A stretch of DNA of 64,000 nucleotides, taken from the NCBI GenBank assembly GCA_937952245.1, contig CALFYS010000002.1, forward strand, positions 1 to 64,000. The letters run 5' to 3'. A program made the position numbers and the translations under genes. This document shows positions 34,720 through 46,900 of the stretch, in pieces. Positions within the stretch are counted from its first letter, which is position 1. Every line of letters begins with the position of its first letter. The notes under the pieces are model-generated. The model did not search any database. It saw only the letters and a program-made list of their open reading frames with translations, and was not told the origin of the DNA. Origin of the DNA: an uncultured Alphaproteobacteria bacterium (GTDB taxonomy: Bacteria; Pseudomonadota; Alphaproteobacteria; Puniceispirillales; UBA1172).

Positions 34720-37527
34720 TTGTTTTGGCGCGATGAGTTGATCAGGTTTAAACCCCTCATTTCAAACAAGGTTTCCCCGCTTGTTGGTTTGGTTTGTATT
34801 TTCCCTGCTTTGGCTTTTGCTGATGGCGAGGCAAATTCAGCGAGCGGTGATTATTGCGACAGCACCAAAACCCACCTTCAGATCGAAGCCCGCGGCACGC
34901 TGCCCACAACAATTCAGCAAAAATTAGGGTCTTATGCCCGGCTTGATTGCAGCCAATCCGACCCCGTGGGCGCGCTGACGTCACAATTGTTGGACGTGCT
35001 GTCTGATGAAAATGTCAGTGTTATCCAATCATCGGTGATGGATGGTGGGCTTGGGGTGATCAAACTGGCGCTTGCGACCAACCAGGCCGAAGAAGGGGAT
35101 AAGCAAACGGTGCTGATGCCTGTTGTTTTGGCGGAGCGAAGTCAAGATACGCTCAACGGCATTATCGGGCCGATCCGCATCACTGGCGATGTGATCGAAA
35201 ACGAAACCCTGAAAGCGCAATTCCCGATCAATATGAACGCGTTGAAATCCATTCGGGGACGGCTGCAGTTAAAATGGTTGCGCGATGGCCAAGTGATTGA
35301 CGGGGCGACGCGCTCACGTTATCGCCTGACCGCCGAAGATGTCGGCCGCCAGCTTTCGGTTGAAATCAGTATTCTGGATGACCAGAAAACTTTGGTGCTG
35401 AACAAAAAAAGCAACGTCACGACCATGGTGGCGATGGCCAATTACCCGCCTGAGATTAAAAACCTCACCGTCAAAGGCGATGCGATTTTAGGCCAAGAAT
35501 TGATCGCCGAATTTGATGTTATTGATCGCAACCCCGAAGATACTGATCTTTCCTCTGACGTGATTTGGTTGCGAGATAACATGGCCATCCCCAACGCCAA
35601 AGGCCCACGTTACACATTGACCGAAGATGATTTGGGTTATGTCATCAGGGTGATGGTGACGCCGCGATCATCCGATGGTGAGGGCGGCACCCCCGCCACG
35701 GGCAAGGTTGAAATGCTGGCTTTATCGCGGCCTGTTGAAAAGCAATTGGTGGTGTTAAAGCCTGCTGAAGAAAAAGAAGTTGAAGAAATTGAGAATGTTG
35801 AAGATGTAGCCTCTGAAACAGAAGTTGCTGAAGAGGTTGTTTCTGAAGAAATAGAAAAGCCCGCTTCGGAAAAAACAGAAGATGTGGTGATGGCACCGCC
35901 GCCCCGTCCGGTGGTGATCCAAACCGAACCCGATGAACAAGATGAAACGCTTTCGGAATTGCCCGCTTCAGAAGACGGCCTTCTTGATGAACGTTACATT
36001 GCCTTGGCCGAAGGGTTGAGCGTTGTCGAAGGTGATGATCTAACACTGAAAAAGATCACGTTCACGGACACTGAAATTATCAAGCAATCTGATCTTGATG
36101 CCATTAACCGCAAGCATCGCGGCGAAGAATTGAGCATTGATTTGATCCGCGTTATTTTGGCGGATCTGAACAGTCTTTATGAAACAAACGGTTATGAATT
36201 ATCGCGGGCGTTACTGCCGCAACAGGTAATCCGTGATGGCATGCTGCGGATTCAATTGGTCGATGCCAAGGTGGGGGCGATTGTTGTTGAAGACGCCGAA
36301 CGGATTGATCAGGATTATATTCTTGATCGCATTGGCTTTACCGCTGGCGATAGCATTAGCCTCAGTCATTTGGAAAACCGCATCAGGCTTTTTAACGCCA
36401 ATAATAAAACCCAATTGACGACCGAATTATCGCCGGGGCAAAACTTTGGTGAAACCGATGTTTTTGTCAAAGTCACTGAACCGGACTTTATTGAATTGCC
36501 CACGGTTTCGGTGAATAACCACGGGTCTGAATTATCCGACTGGAAGCAGAATAGTTTCACCACAACGTTTAACAATCTGTTGAATATGGATGATGAACTT
36601 TCCGTCAGCGTTAGCGATGGCGAAGGCACACGTTCTCGCGCTTTCGGCTGGCAAATGCCATTGGGTAAAAACGGCGCTAATCTGAATATCAATCGTTCCG
36701 ATGCAAATACGAAAGTAAAATCAGGGCCCGACGCAACCGTTGGCTTTAGAGGCAATTCAAACGCCACAAGCGTTTCCGCATCCTATCCGCTTATCTTTAA
36801 CGATGAATATTCGGTCTATGTTTCTGCCGCCATCGCCCATGCTTATGGTGATTTGGTCCAGCCCGGTGATGGCGCGGTGCTGTCAAAAAGTGACACCAGA
36901 AAATTTGCCTTGGGCTTGCCGTCCAGTTGGTCGAATGGCCTGACCACCGTGTCGTTCTCACCAACATTTTCGGTGATCCACACCGACACAGAAATCCCGC
37001 CGGCGGAAAACTGGATGGCAAAGATTGAAGGTGATTTTGCCTTATCGCAATTTATCAGCCCAAAACTGACCTTTAACGGCCGCGGCAAATTTTTATACAC
37101 AGATGCTGAAGGCATGATCAACCTGCCGTCAGAGAACTTGACCGTTGGTGGCCCTGGTTCTGTTCGGGGTTATCAGCCCAGTGAAGATTCAGGCTATAAA
37201 GGCTATTTCCTATCGGCGGAATTGCGCAGTGATATGGCGACATGGGAAGGCGTTGAATTGCCGAGTTTCATGCCAAGCATTCAGCCCAGCATCTTTATTG
37301 ATCACATTATGGCGCAATCACAATATCGCAAACGCAGCCGAGGTGATATTTGGTCGAGTGCTGGTGTTGGCCTGACCATTCCATCCCTGTTTGACACGTT
37401 TACCTTTGATGCCTATTGGGCGACGCCTTTGGATGGGTCGATCCATCAGGCGGAAAAAGATGCTTACAGCGATGATGTGATCAAGTTTTCGCTGAGTGCA
37501 AAATTGAATATTGATGTCTTCAAATAG
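34720..37527 (+). CDS. TpsB outer-membrane translocator with extra Ig-like N-terminal domains
   Basis: 935 residues, against about 550-600 for usual TpsB (FhaC/ShlB). Order: signal peptide ending AFAD; an unassigned domain (about 45-145); two Ig-like units (about 150-235 and 245-335), each with xWLRDG and a YxLTxxDxG motif; a Glu/Val/Pro linker (about 345-430); POTRA domains (about 440-600, starting LTLKKITFTDTEII); and a beta-barrel to the C terminus. The VRGY motif (815-818) lies in GPGSVRGYQPSED, the family's functional loop-L6 signature. It exports the TpsA partner across the outer membrane. There is no ATG near the start: TTG 34720 or TTG 34738 must be used, and neither has a strong Shine-Dalgarno. 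Confidence 0.88.
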   Translation: MFWRDELIRFKPLISNKVSPLVGLVCIFPALAFADGEANSASGDYCDSTKTHLQIEARGTLPTTIQQKLGSYARLDCSQSDPVGALTSQLLDVLSDENVSVIQSSVMDGGLGVIKLALATNQAEEGDKQTVLMPVVLAERSQDTLNGIIGPIRITGDVIENETLKAQFPINMNALKSIRGRLQLKWLRDGQVIDGATRSRYRLTAEDVGRQLSVEISILDDQKTLVLNKKSNVTTMVAMANYPPEIKNLTVKGDAILGQELIAEFDVIDRNPEDTDLSSDVIWLRDNMAIPNAKGPRYTLTEDDLGYVIRVMVTPRSSDGEGGTPATGKVEMLALSRPVEKQLVVLKPAEEKEVEEIENVEDVASETEVAEEVVSEEIEKPASEKTEDVVMAPPPRPVVIQTEPDEQDETLSELPASEDGLLDERYIALAEGLSVVEGDDLTLKKITFTDTEIIKQSDLDAINRKHRGEELSIDLIRVILADLNSLYETNGYELSRALLPQQVIRDGMLRIQLVDAKVGAIVVEDAERIDQDYILDRIGFTAGDSISLSHLENRIRLFNANNKTQLTTELSPGQNFGETDVFVKVTEPDFIELPTVSVNNHGSELSDWKQNSFTTTFNNLLNMDDELSVSVSDGEGTRSRAFGWQMPLGKNGANLNINRSDANTKVKSGPDATVGFRGNSNATSVSASYPLIFNDEYSVYVSAAIAHAYGDLVQPGDGAVLSKSDTRKFALGLPSSWSNGLTTVSFSPTFSVIHTDTEIPPAENWMAKIEGDFALSQFISPKLTFNGRGKFLYTDAEGMINLPSENLTVGGPGSVRGYQPSEDSGYKGYFLSAELRSDMATWEGVELPSFMPSIQPSIFIDHIMAQSQYRKRSRGDIWSSAGVGLTIPSLFDTFTFDAYWATPLDGSIHQAEKDAYSDDVIKFSLSAKLNIDVFK

Positions 37528-37546
37528 GAACGGCGGCATTGTTGGA

Positions 37547-37558
37547 CTAATATATTAG
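37547..37558. repeat. Perfect 12-bp palindrome between tpsB and the small membrane-protein gene
   Basis: CTAATATATTAG is its own reverse complement and lies 19 bp after the tpsB stop. It may be an operator or part of a secondary promoter region. Such A/T-rich palindromes also occur by chance. Confidence 0.3.
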
Positions 37559-37604
37559 AATATGTTAATAAGTTACGGAATTTATTGGTGAATCGGAGAT
37601 CAAT

Positions 37605-37931
37605 ATGTTTAAAGATGATTTAAACCCACTGACATTGTTTTTAGGGATTTGGTTTATCCTAACCCTTGTTCTGTTTGGGGTGCTTGGTTGGAACTATATG
37701 CAGAACACGGTTTACACCAGCGCCTATCAAGAAGGGGTTCAATTGGGGGCTAGTGAAGCCTCTGCCCAGATTTATACGGATATTATCAATAAATCAGCCA
37801 ATAAAGACTGCAATACGGTGTTCATTCAATATGACAACCGCCGTGTTGATTTGATCAATGTTCAGTGTTTGGAAATTGCTCCTGCTGAGGAAACACCCTC
37901 AGAAGATGACGGGACTGCCAACCAAGGCTAA
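37605..37931 (+). CDS. Small single-helix membrane protein between tpsB and tpsA
   Basis: 108 residues, not recognised. One membrane helix (about 8-32: LTLFLGIWFILTLVLFGVLG) follows a short N terminus. The C-terminal part includes SAYQEGVQLGASEASAQIYT, a Cys pair (KDCNTVF and NVQCLE, about 20 residues apart) and an acidic tail (PAEETPSEDDG). The Cys pair suggests the soluble part is periplasmic. It starts 77 bp after tpsB and ends 9 bp before tpsA, so it is in the same operon. A chaperone, periplasmic tether or coupling role for TpsA export is inferred from position only. A good GGAG Shine-Dalgarno supports the ATG. Confidence 0.8.
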   Translation: MFKDDLNPLTLFLGIWFILTLVLFGVLGWNYMQNTVYTSAYQEGVQLGASEASAQIYTDIINKSANKDCNTVFIQYDNRRVDLINVQCLEIAPAEETPSEDDGTANQG

Positions 37932-37940
37932 GGCATTGCG

Positions 37941-40900
37941 ATGAGCAGAAACTGGCGGCATTCAAAGGTATTTCGGACGACAGCGCTGTTTGCAACAGCG
38001 CTGCAAGTCGTTTTTCCGCCGCTTGCGCTCGCCAATAGCCAACCCCAGATTGTCACCGATGGGCGGACATCGACAACGCTGAATATTCAGGGCAGCACCA
38101 CCGATATTCGCACCAGCACGGTCTTTGGCCAAACCGGCCTCAACTCGTTTTCGCGGTTTAATGTTTACAGCGGCAATACGGTTAATCTGCATTTGCCGGA
38201 TCAAACTTCCGCGCTTGTGAATATGGTTCACAACGAACAAACGGTGATTGATGGCATCCTGAATTCCTACAAAGCCCAGCAGATTGGCGGGAATATTTAT
38301 TTCTTGAACCCCCATGGTGTCTTGGTGGGGTCAACAGGTGTTTTGAATGTTGGGTCGATGACCTTGGCCACCCCAACGCCTGATTTCATGGCCAATCTTT
38401 TGGCGGGCAACCAGATGGTATCCGCCCCGCATCTGGCAAAAGTGCTGGATAATGATATGCCGCTGTCAAAATCAGGGGTGATTGATATTAGGGGGCAGAT
38501 CAATAGCCTCAGCCATGCCGCGATCTCTGCTGGCGATGTCAATATCAGCGGCATGATCGAAACCGGCACACAGGCCAAAATTTCAGTGGAAGCTTTGGTC
38601 AATATGAATGGCGAGCGGCTGATGGTTGATCTGGATCAGGTCGCCACCACGCCAACCGTCAATATTCAGGCCGAAGGTGATGTTCAACTGGCGGGGCGTG
38701 TTGCGGCGGATGGTGCTGATCATACCGACGCGGGGCAAATCTCAATCACCGCCAAAGGCAATATCACCGCCGCCAATGGTGCTGATATTTCCGCCTCAGG
38801 CCGCGGCGATAATTCATCGGGCGGTGATGTTTATATCATGGCGGATCAGAGGTCATCATTGCAGGCGGGCGCAAGGCTTTCAGCTGATGGCGGCACCAGC
38901 GGTGATGGCGGCTTTGTTGAATTTTCAGCGCGGCAAGTGGTGGAATTGGCCGGCGGTTCTCTTTCCGCATCGGCCCAGAATGGCGCGATGGGTGAAGTGC
39001 TGATTGACCCTGAAGCGATTGCAATCTCCGCCAATATTTTGCGCAATACCACCGCTAATGGCGGCGATAATGATTCCAATACAGGCCTGACATGGTCAGC
39101 GGGCAGCCTGACCTTGCAAGCGGATGACAATATCACCATTGGCAACAACATCACGATTTCTTCACGGCAAGTCGCCAACCCCACAAGCGCAAGCGCGCAT
39201 CGAACAGGCGCATCAACTGGCGCGTCCGGTGATATTACCTTGGATGCCAAGCGCATCACTTTGGGCGATGGCAGTTACGTCACCGCCGAAGGCACAAGCG
39301 GTTATGCGGGCGGCACCGTAACCTTAGACGCTGATGACCGTGATGATGCCTCCATCACTTTGGATCATGCCACGATCAAAGGCGCCAATGTGGTCTTGGA
39401 TGCGGATGCGGTGTTCACCCCCGGCGGGGCGTATGACAACCCCACCGCCGATGCCAATGCCGCGATTAATATCAGCAATGGCTCAACGATTGTCGCCAGC
39501 GATAATATCTCCATCACCGCTGACGCGACACAAAACAAGCCCGGTTATAGCGGCGGGGTTTTGGTGCAGTTTGATGCCCGTGATGCCACCGCCAGCATCA
39601 CGATTGATAACAGCAGCCTGACCGCGGAAAATGATCTGACGGTTGCGAGTAAGGCTGAGATCAACACCGATTTATCAAAAGAAGGGTGGGCGAATTTAGC
39701 CAGCCTTCTGCCGGCGGATGTTTCTGTTTCGGTCACCACATCTCAATCCGATGTTGCGATCACAGGCACGACCAGTCTTGAATCCACATCAGGTGACGTG
39801 GCGGTGACATCAGAAGCGGTGACGCTTTCCACCACCACCGCCACCGCGCAATCCGTGGGCGTTGCTTTCACCGGCGCGTTTTCAGCGATTGATAACCAAG
39901 CCACCCTTTCTGTTGAAGATGACGCGAGCATTTCCGCCACGGACGTTACTTTAAGGTCGCGGACAAAAACCAATGTCACGACGGTTGCGGATTCCTCCGC
40001 CGCGGGTATATCCGGCAGTTCAGGCCAGATCGCGGTTGGTGTCAGCATCATCAATGACAATACCTCAACCCGAGTTGTGGATAACGCGTCGATCACCGCC
40101 AGCAGTGATGTCGATATTCTGGCGGAATCAGAATTAACCGCCATGACCGCCGCCCGCGCGACACAGGATGATAATTTTACCGAAACCGTTACGGCGAAGT
40201 TTGATGCTGGTATTGATAACACGTCTGAATTGGATGTCGAATTCCTTGGCGTGAACCTTCAGGAAACCATCAAGACCAATTTCAATGATATGCTTCAGGT
40301 CGTGCCGGATTCATTCGGCGAAGATGGCGGCACATCATTCCAGTTGGGCGGCGCGGTGACTTACGCTGAGGTGACGAATAACACCGAAACCGCCATCACC
40401 GTCGATAACCCAAGCAGCGCCACCGAAGCGCCATCCATCACAGCGGATACGGTGGATGTAAAATCTAAAGCCGTGACCCAAGCGCAAAGCGTGGCCAGTG
40501 GCCGAACCGATAACGCGTCCTTCGGTGGTCAGGCTGGGATTGGGATTCAGATTTTTGAAAGCACGCTTTCCAGCACCATTCAAGGCGGCGATAACGCCAA
40601 TGTCTTGATCACCGCCGATGATTTGACCGTGGCCGCGGAAACAATTTCGTATTCAGGCGATTTGGATAACCAAAGCCGTTCCGGTGTTTATGGGATTTCA
40701 GGTGTCGGTGCTGGCGGCGGTGATAACGGTGTCGGTATCGCGGGCGCGATTGCGGTTGGCATCAACGAAGTCAATGATACCACCGCTAAAATTGGCGATA
40801 ACACCACCCTTGATTTGGATGAAGATGTCACCATTCGGGCGGAAAGCGATACCGAAGTCAAAGTTATTGCCGATGGCACAGACCAAGCGGGGCTTGTTTC

Positions 40901-43900
40901 TGGCAATCTCTTTAAGGCGCTGTCCAGTGATAATTCATCGGAAGATGAGCTGGATTTAAGTGAAGGCGGCACGTTAGGGGTGGGCGCGTCAATCGCGGTG
41001 GCGACCCATAAAAATGATGTCGAAGCGGTGCTTGAAGGCGGGGCGAATTTCACCGGGTCAGACGACCCTGATAATTTGACCATTGCGGCGGTACAAGACT
41101 CAACCACTGAATCCGAAGCCAAAGGCGCAGGCGCAGGTTCAGTTTCAATCGTGCCACTGGCGGCGGTGACCGCGGCGCGCAACACAGCCCGCGCCTCCAT
41201 TGAATCATCATCAACCGCCATCACCACCGACAGCAATATTTCGGTCACCTCAACACAGACGATCAAATCTTCAGCGATTGCCGATGGCACTGCCCAAGCC
41301 AATTCAGATGGCAATGCCGCTATCGGGATTGCCGCAGGGGTGACGGTTGCCCTCGACAGCAATAAGGCTGAGATTAAACGTGATCTCAATTCAAGCGGCG
41401 GCGATATTACCGCAGGCGCGAATACTTATAAGACGGTTAACGCTGGCGCGAAATCATCGGCTAAGTTTTCTGAAGAAGACGATAGCGAGGAAGATTCGTC
41501 CACGCCCGATAACGCGTCGAACAACAGCACCGAAGACGCCTCGGCGGCAGGTTCATCCGTCATCTCAGGTTACACCACAGACCCTGATGATGATGAAACC
41601 AGCTATGATTTCTCAAGCCAGATGTCCGCTGATACCGATGGCGCGACCAATAACGCGTCAATCGCCGCTATTGATGAACCTGGTGATGATGTCACCGGTT
41701 ATAACTTTGCCCAAAGCACCGATGCTGATCAGCAGATTGGCGGTGATGGTGAAGACTCCTCAAGTTCAAAGATCACCATTGGCGCGGCCATGGGCGTGAC
41801 TTATGCGGAATCAACCGCGACGGCTGAAATCGCAGATGGTGTGACCTTGAACGCAGGGTCAGGCGCGGTTTCTGTCACCAGCCTGAGCAATGCTGATTTC
41901 TCCGCTGATGCTGATGCTTCGGCCACGGATGGGGATTACAATATTGGCGGCGGCGTTGGCTTGAACATCGTGAATAATGAAAACACCGCTGAGATTGGCG
42001 ATAACACCACCATCACCGCGGGCGATCTGACGGTTCGTGCAGGGATGCTTTCTAAGGCGTTGGATGACAACACCACCGACGGCACCAACACGATTTACGC
42101 TGATGCCGTGGCAGGGGCCAGCACCGGTGAATTTTCACTGGCGGGCGCGGTAGGCCTGAATGTCGTTGTTAAGAACAACACCAAAGCGGTGATCAATACA
42201 GGCGCGGATATTCGGTCTTCAGGTGATGTCACCATCGCGGCGGTTTCAAACAATAAATATGACAGTAACGCCAAAGCCGAGGTTGGTGAGGTCAAAGGCA
42301 TTTGGAAAGGCATTGATAAAGAATTAAAAGCCATCAAAAACATGAAGATGTTTAAAGCGGGTGGTGATCTTTCGCTCAAAGATGTCAAAGATGATATTGA
42401 AGAAGACCAAGATAACGCCACCAGCGCTGATGCTGAAAGCAGTGATGGCGAAGGCGGTGTTGGTATTGGCGCGGGCATCGCGCTTAATATTATCGTTGCT
42501 GAAAAGACCCAAGCCATTTTGGACGATGATGCGGATCTCTTGGGCGGCAATACCGATGCCGTCACCGTTACCGCATCGGCGGATAGTCTGACCGAAACAA
42601 ATGCCTTTGCTGGCGCGAAGCCGAGTGAGGCTGGCGGCGATGATGCCAAAACATCACTTGATGCGGCGGTTTCTGTTGGGGTTTTGCTAAAAGAAGTTGA
42701 TGCTTATGTTGGCACAGGTTCAACCATTAACGCCTCCGATAACATCAGCATTGTCACCGCGTCTGATACCAAAACAATTTCAACCGCTAGTGGTGAAGTC
42801 ACCGCCAGCGAAACCGCCGTCGGGGCTTCTGTCGCTGTTGGGGTGGCGCTTGAAAATATTGATTCAAGATTAGAACGTGATTTGACAACCACCGGCGGGT
42901 TTAACCTGACCGCCAGTTCCACCAGCCAAGATATTGCCTTGGCTGATGCTGTTGCCGCTGGCGCGGTGGTGGAAAAATACGCCAGCAAAATCGGCAAAAC
43001 AAAAGATCAGCTGACGCAAGCCACCAATCAGATCAGCGACGTTAATCATAAGCCGACATCAATGGAAGCGCTTAATGGCGGTTTCTCCGGTGGTGATGGC
43101 GCGTCATTTGATACCACCGGAAGCGATACCGCCACCGGCGAAAATAGCGGTGGGGAAGCCCAGCAATCCGGTTCGATCAATATCGCGGCATCGGTTGCGG
43201 TGAACTGGTCTGAACATGCTGTCCGCGCGACAACCGCCGATAACCTGAACATCAGCGTTGGCGATGATGCGGTTGTTCAAGCCACGAATGATGCCAATTA
43301 CCGCACCCGTGGTTCAGGCATGTCGGTCTTTGCCGATAAATCCATCGCTGTCGGTGTTGGTTTGCTGAAAACAGGGCAGGTGACGAAAGCCAGAATTGGC
43401 GATGGCGTGACCCTGACCAATACGGAATCTTCTGGTGATGTGACGGTCTTGGCCAGCACATCCGAAAATCAAGGCACTGATGGTGATGGCAATAGTTTCC
43501 GGTCATACGCGTCTTCTGAAGGGATCGCGGGCGCGGGCGGTGGTGAACTTGGTGTTGCTGGCGCGCTTAGCCTTGTGGTTTCAACCGATACTCAAGAAGC
43601 GGTGGTCGGTGAAGGGGCAAGCATTACCGCCCCCGGTGATATTACGGTTAAATCAACCGCCACCAATAAGATTGTGAACCGGGCTTGGGCGATTGCCATC
43701 GCTTCCGATTTCACCTGTGATGACCCGGGCAATTGTGGTGGTCAGGGCGGCGATAAAACCGCGGTTGGCGCGTCCATCGCGGTTAATGTTGTGGTCGATA
43801 ACAACAAAGCTGAGGTGGGTGAAGATGCAACGATTGATGCCGGTGATAACGCCACGGTCTTAGCCGAAGACCTGTCTTCTGCCCCGGGTGACTTCACCCT

Positions 43901-46900
43901 TGATCCAGAAGACAACACCACCAGTACCCAAGATTATGTGACGACAAATTACACGTCCATTTTGCAGGATTCATCTTATTACGCTGAAGCCATCGCGGGT
44001 GGTGTTGCCCAAGGCGGGAACGCGGGTACAGGTTCGCTGGCGGTGACGGTTTCTGTCGGCAGCACGAAAGCGATTATCGGCGAAGGCACAACCATCAATG
44101 CCGATGACGTGACGGTCAAAGCGTATAATGAATCCGATGCCAAACATCTGGTGGGCGCGGTGGCGATCTCAACCGATAAGAAAGCCATTGGTGCATCGAT
44201 CAGCGGGGTTTACCTGCGCGAAGACGTGATGGCGGTTGTTGGTGATGATGGCAGTTCCGATGACAATGCCACGACACAGCTGATCGCCAATACAGGTGAT
44301 GTTGATATTGATGCCGAGGCCGATCAAGATTCCGTAACCTTCATGGCGGCGGGTGGTGTTTCCGGCAATGACCTTGCCTTGGCGGGGGCGTTTGGCTTTA
44401 ACGTTCTCGACAGTGATGTGGAAGCCCGCATTATTGAAGATGCGGTGATCCAAGCGACCCAAGGCAATATCGGGCTTGATGCCACCCATAACGCCGATAT
44501 TCGGAATTTTGCCCTAGCCGTATCCGGTTCAGGTGGGTCAAATTCAGTCGGCGGTTCATTGGCATTAAACCTGTTCTTAACCGATAAGAAAGCCATCGCT
44601 GGCAGCAGCGCAACAGGCAATAACATCAGCATGAACGCGGGCGGCAGTGTCAATGTCGGGGTCGATGCACGGCAAGAGATTACCAATGGCGTGATCTCAG
44701 CTTCTGTTTCAACATCAAGCAATGCTATTTCAGGCGCGCTTTCAGCCAATATCGTCAAAGGCGATAGTTATGCCCTTGTCCGTGAAGGCGCGGATATTAA
44801 TGACAACACCACCATCAATAGCGCGAGCAGCACCCAAGCCGTTGGCGTGACAGTTTCGGATAACACCACTATCCTTGATCTGACGGGGACATTGGCCGCT
44901 TCATCCAGCAATTCTGTCGGTATTGCGCTGGCGGGTAACGTGATGTGGAAAGATGTCAAAGCATCGGTCGATAGCATCGTTAATGCCGATGACAATGTGA
45001 TGGTCACCGCCGATACAGTTCAGAACCTGACCGCCACCACGGTAGGGATCGCGGCATCAACTGGCGGTTTCTCTGGCGCGGGTTCAGTTTCATTCGGGCT
45101 GATCAAATCAACGACTTATGCTGATGTTGGCTCAAACGCTGTCATTACCACCGATGGTTCTGTTGGCGTTCATGCTGGTGATGATACTGACATCTTTATG
45201 CTTGAACCGGCGGCGAGTTTCTCAAGCGGCGGCACAGCATTGGCGGGCGCGGTTGGCGCGGCGGTTTTTGTGGGCACCACCAAGGCACGGATTTTGGATA
45301 ACGCCACCGTCACCGCCCATGGCCATGAAACCATGCAGGTTGAAATTGACAGCACCTATACATCGTCACCATTGCTTGCTGGTATCTTCGGCGGCGGGGA
45401 TAATGAAACCCGTGAAGCTTTGTCCGATTTCAATGATGACTTCACCTTTGAAAACATCAAAGACCTGTTCTTAACCGAAACCCGTAACACTGAAACCAAG
45501 AGCGGTGTTTCAGTTTCTGCTGTTTCGGATCAGGACGTGATTTCAATCGCCGCATCAGGCGCGGTTTCATCAGATAGCGCGATTGCCATTTCACTTTCCG
45601 CAGGGGTCGGGGTCAATACCACCGAAGCCAGCATCGGAAATGGCGCAACAATCAATAACGATATTTCCACCGCTAATGCCAATCAGGATGTCACGGTACG
45701 GGCGATCTCTGATACCTATTGGGTTGATCTTTCCGCGGCCCTTGGTGTTGGCACAGGTTCGGCCGGGGTCGGTGTTGGCGCGGATGTAGTTGTTCAAGTG
45801 AAAAACACCGATGCCTTTATTGGCCAAGGCGCGGTTGTCAAAGCCAAACAGAATGTCGCTGTAGAAGCAAAAGCCCGCGACAAGATTATTAATTCTGCCG
45901 CCACCATTGGTGTCGGGTCTACCGCTGGTGTGGCGGGGACAGCATCAGTGGCTGTTATTGTTAATGACACAGAAGCCCGCATTGATGGCGATGTTCAGGC
46001 CGAAGATAATGTTACGGTTGCGGGTAAAGGCACATCTGAATTGATTCAAATCGCGGGCGCGGTTGGCGGCGGCGGCACCGCAGGTGTGGGGGCATCCTTT
46101 GGGATTGCGGTTGTGAAAGGCACGACCAAAGCCGTCATTGGCAATACCGCCCAAGTCGATGCAAAAGGCACAACCGCTGTGACGGCGGATAGCACTGAAA
46201 ATTCAGTTGCCGCGGTCTTGGCTGGCGGGGTTGGCGGTACGGTTGGCGTATCGGTGGCGGCCGGGATTAAGGTTCATGATTCCACCACCACCGCGCAAAT
46301 TCTGGGCGGGGTAAACCAGCGGTTTGATAACAGCAGTTACAGCGAACAAGATGTCTTGGTGCGCGCCACCAACAGCGTCACCACAATTGATGTTACCGGC
46401 GGGATCGGTGGCGGCGGCACGGTTGGTGTCGGTGTATCGTTAAACGCCCTTGTTGTTCATAATAAAGCGCAAGCCTCCATCGAAGGCGTGGTGAGCGCGG
46501 AACGTGATATTTCTGTCGAAGCGGATTCCGCTAAAACCACCAAGAACTTCACCTTGGCGGGGGCGGCTGGTGGTACGGTTTCGGTGGCGGGTAACGTTGC
46601 GGTGATCATGGTCGGCGCGCAGGCGGATGAAGAAACCGACAGCCAAATGACAGGCGATGGCGATAGCAACCTTGCCGATGAAGCTGATAGCCGGAACAAT
46701 TCACTCATCATCTCTGACATCATCAGCGATAATGCCTCCGATGGTGATTATGATCGTACTGGTGATGACTTCCAAGAAGTCGCGTCCACAATTGATGGCA
46801 AGCAATCTGAAACCAATGTCGCCACGCGTTTCAGCAATCAGGACAACACATCATCGCTGAACCAAACTAAAGCCTTTATCGCTTCCAGCGCGACGGTGAA

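Noticed and set aside
40688..41389. 233-codon minus-strand frame inside tpsA
   Set aside because: Antisense of an Asp/Ala/Thr-rich region, with low-complexity Ser/Leu/Ala translation and no start context.
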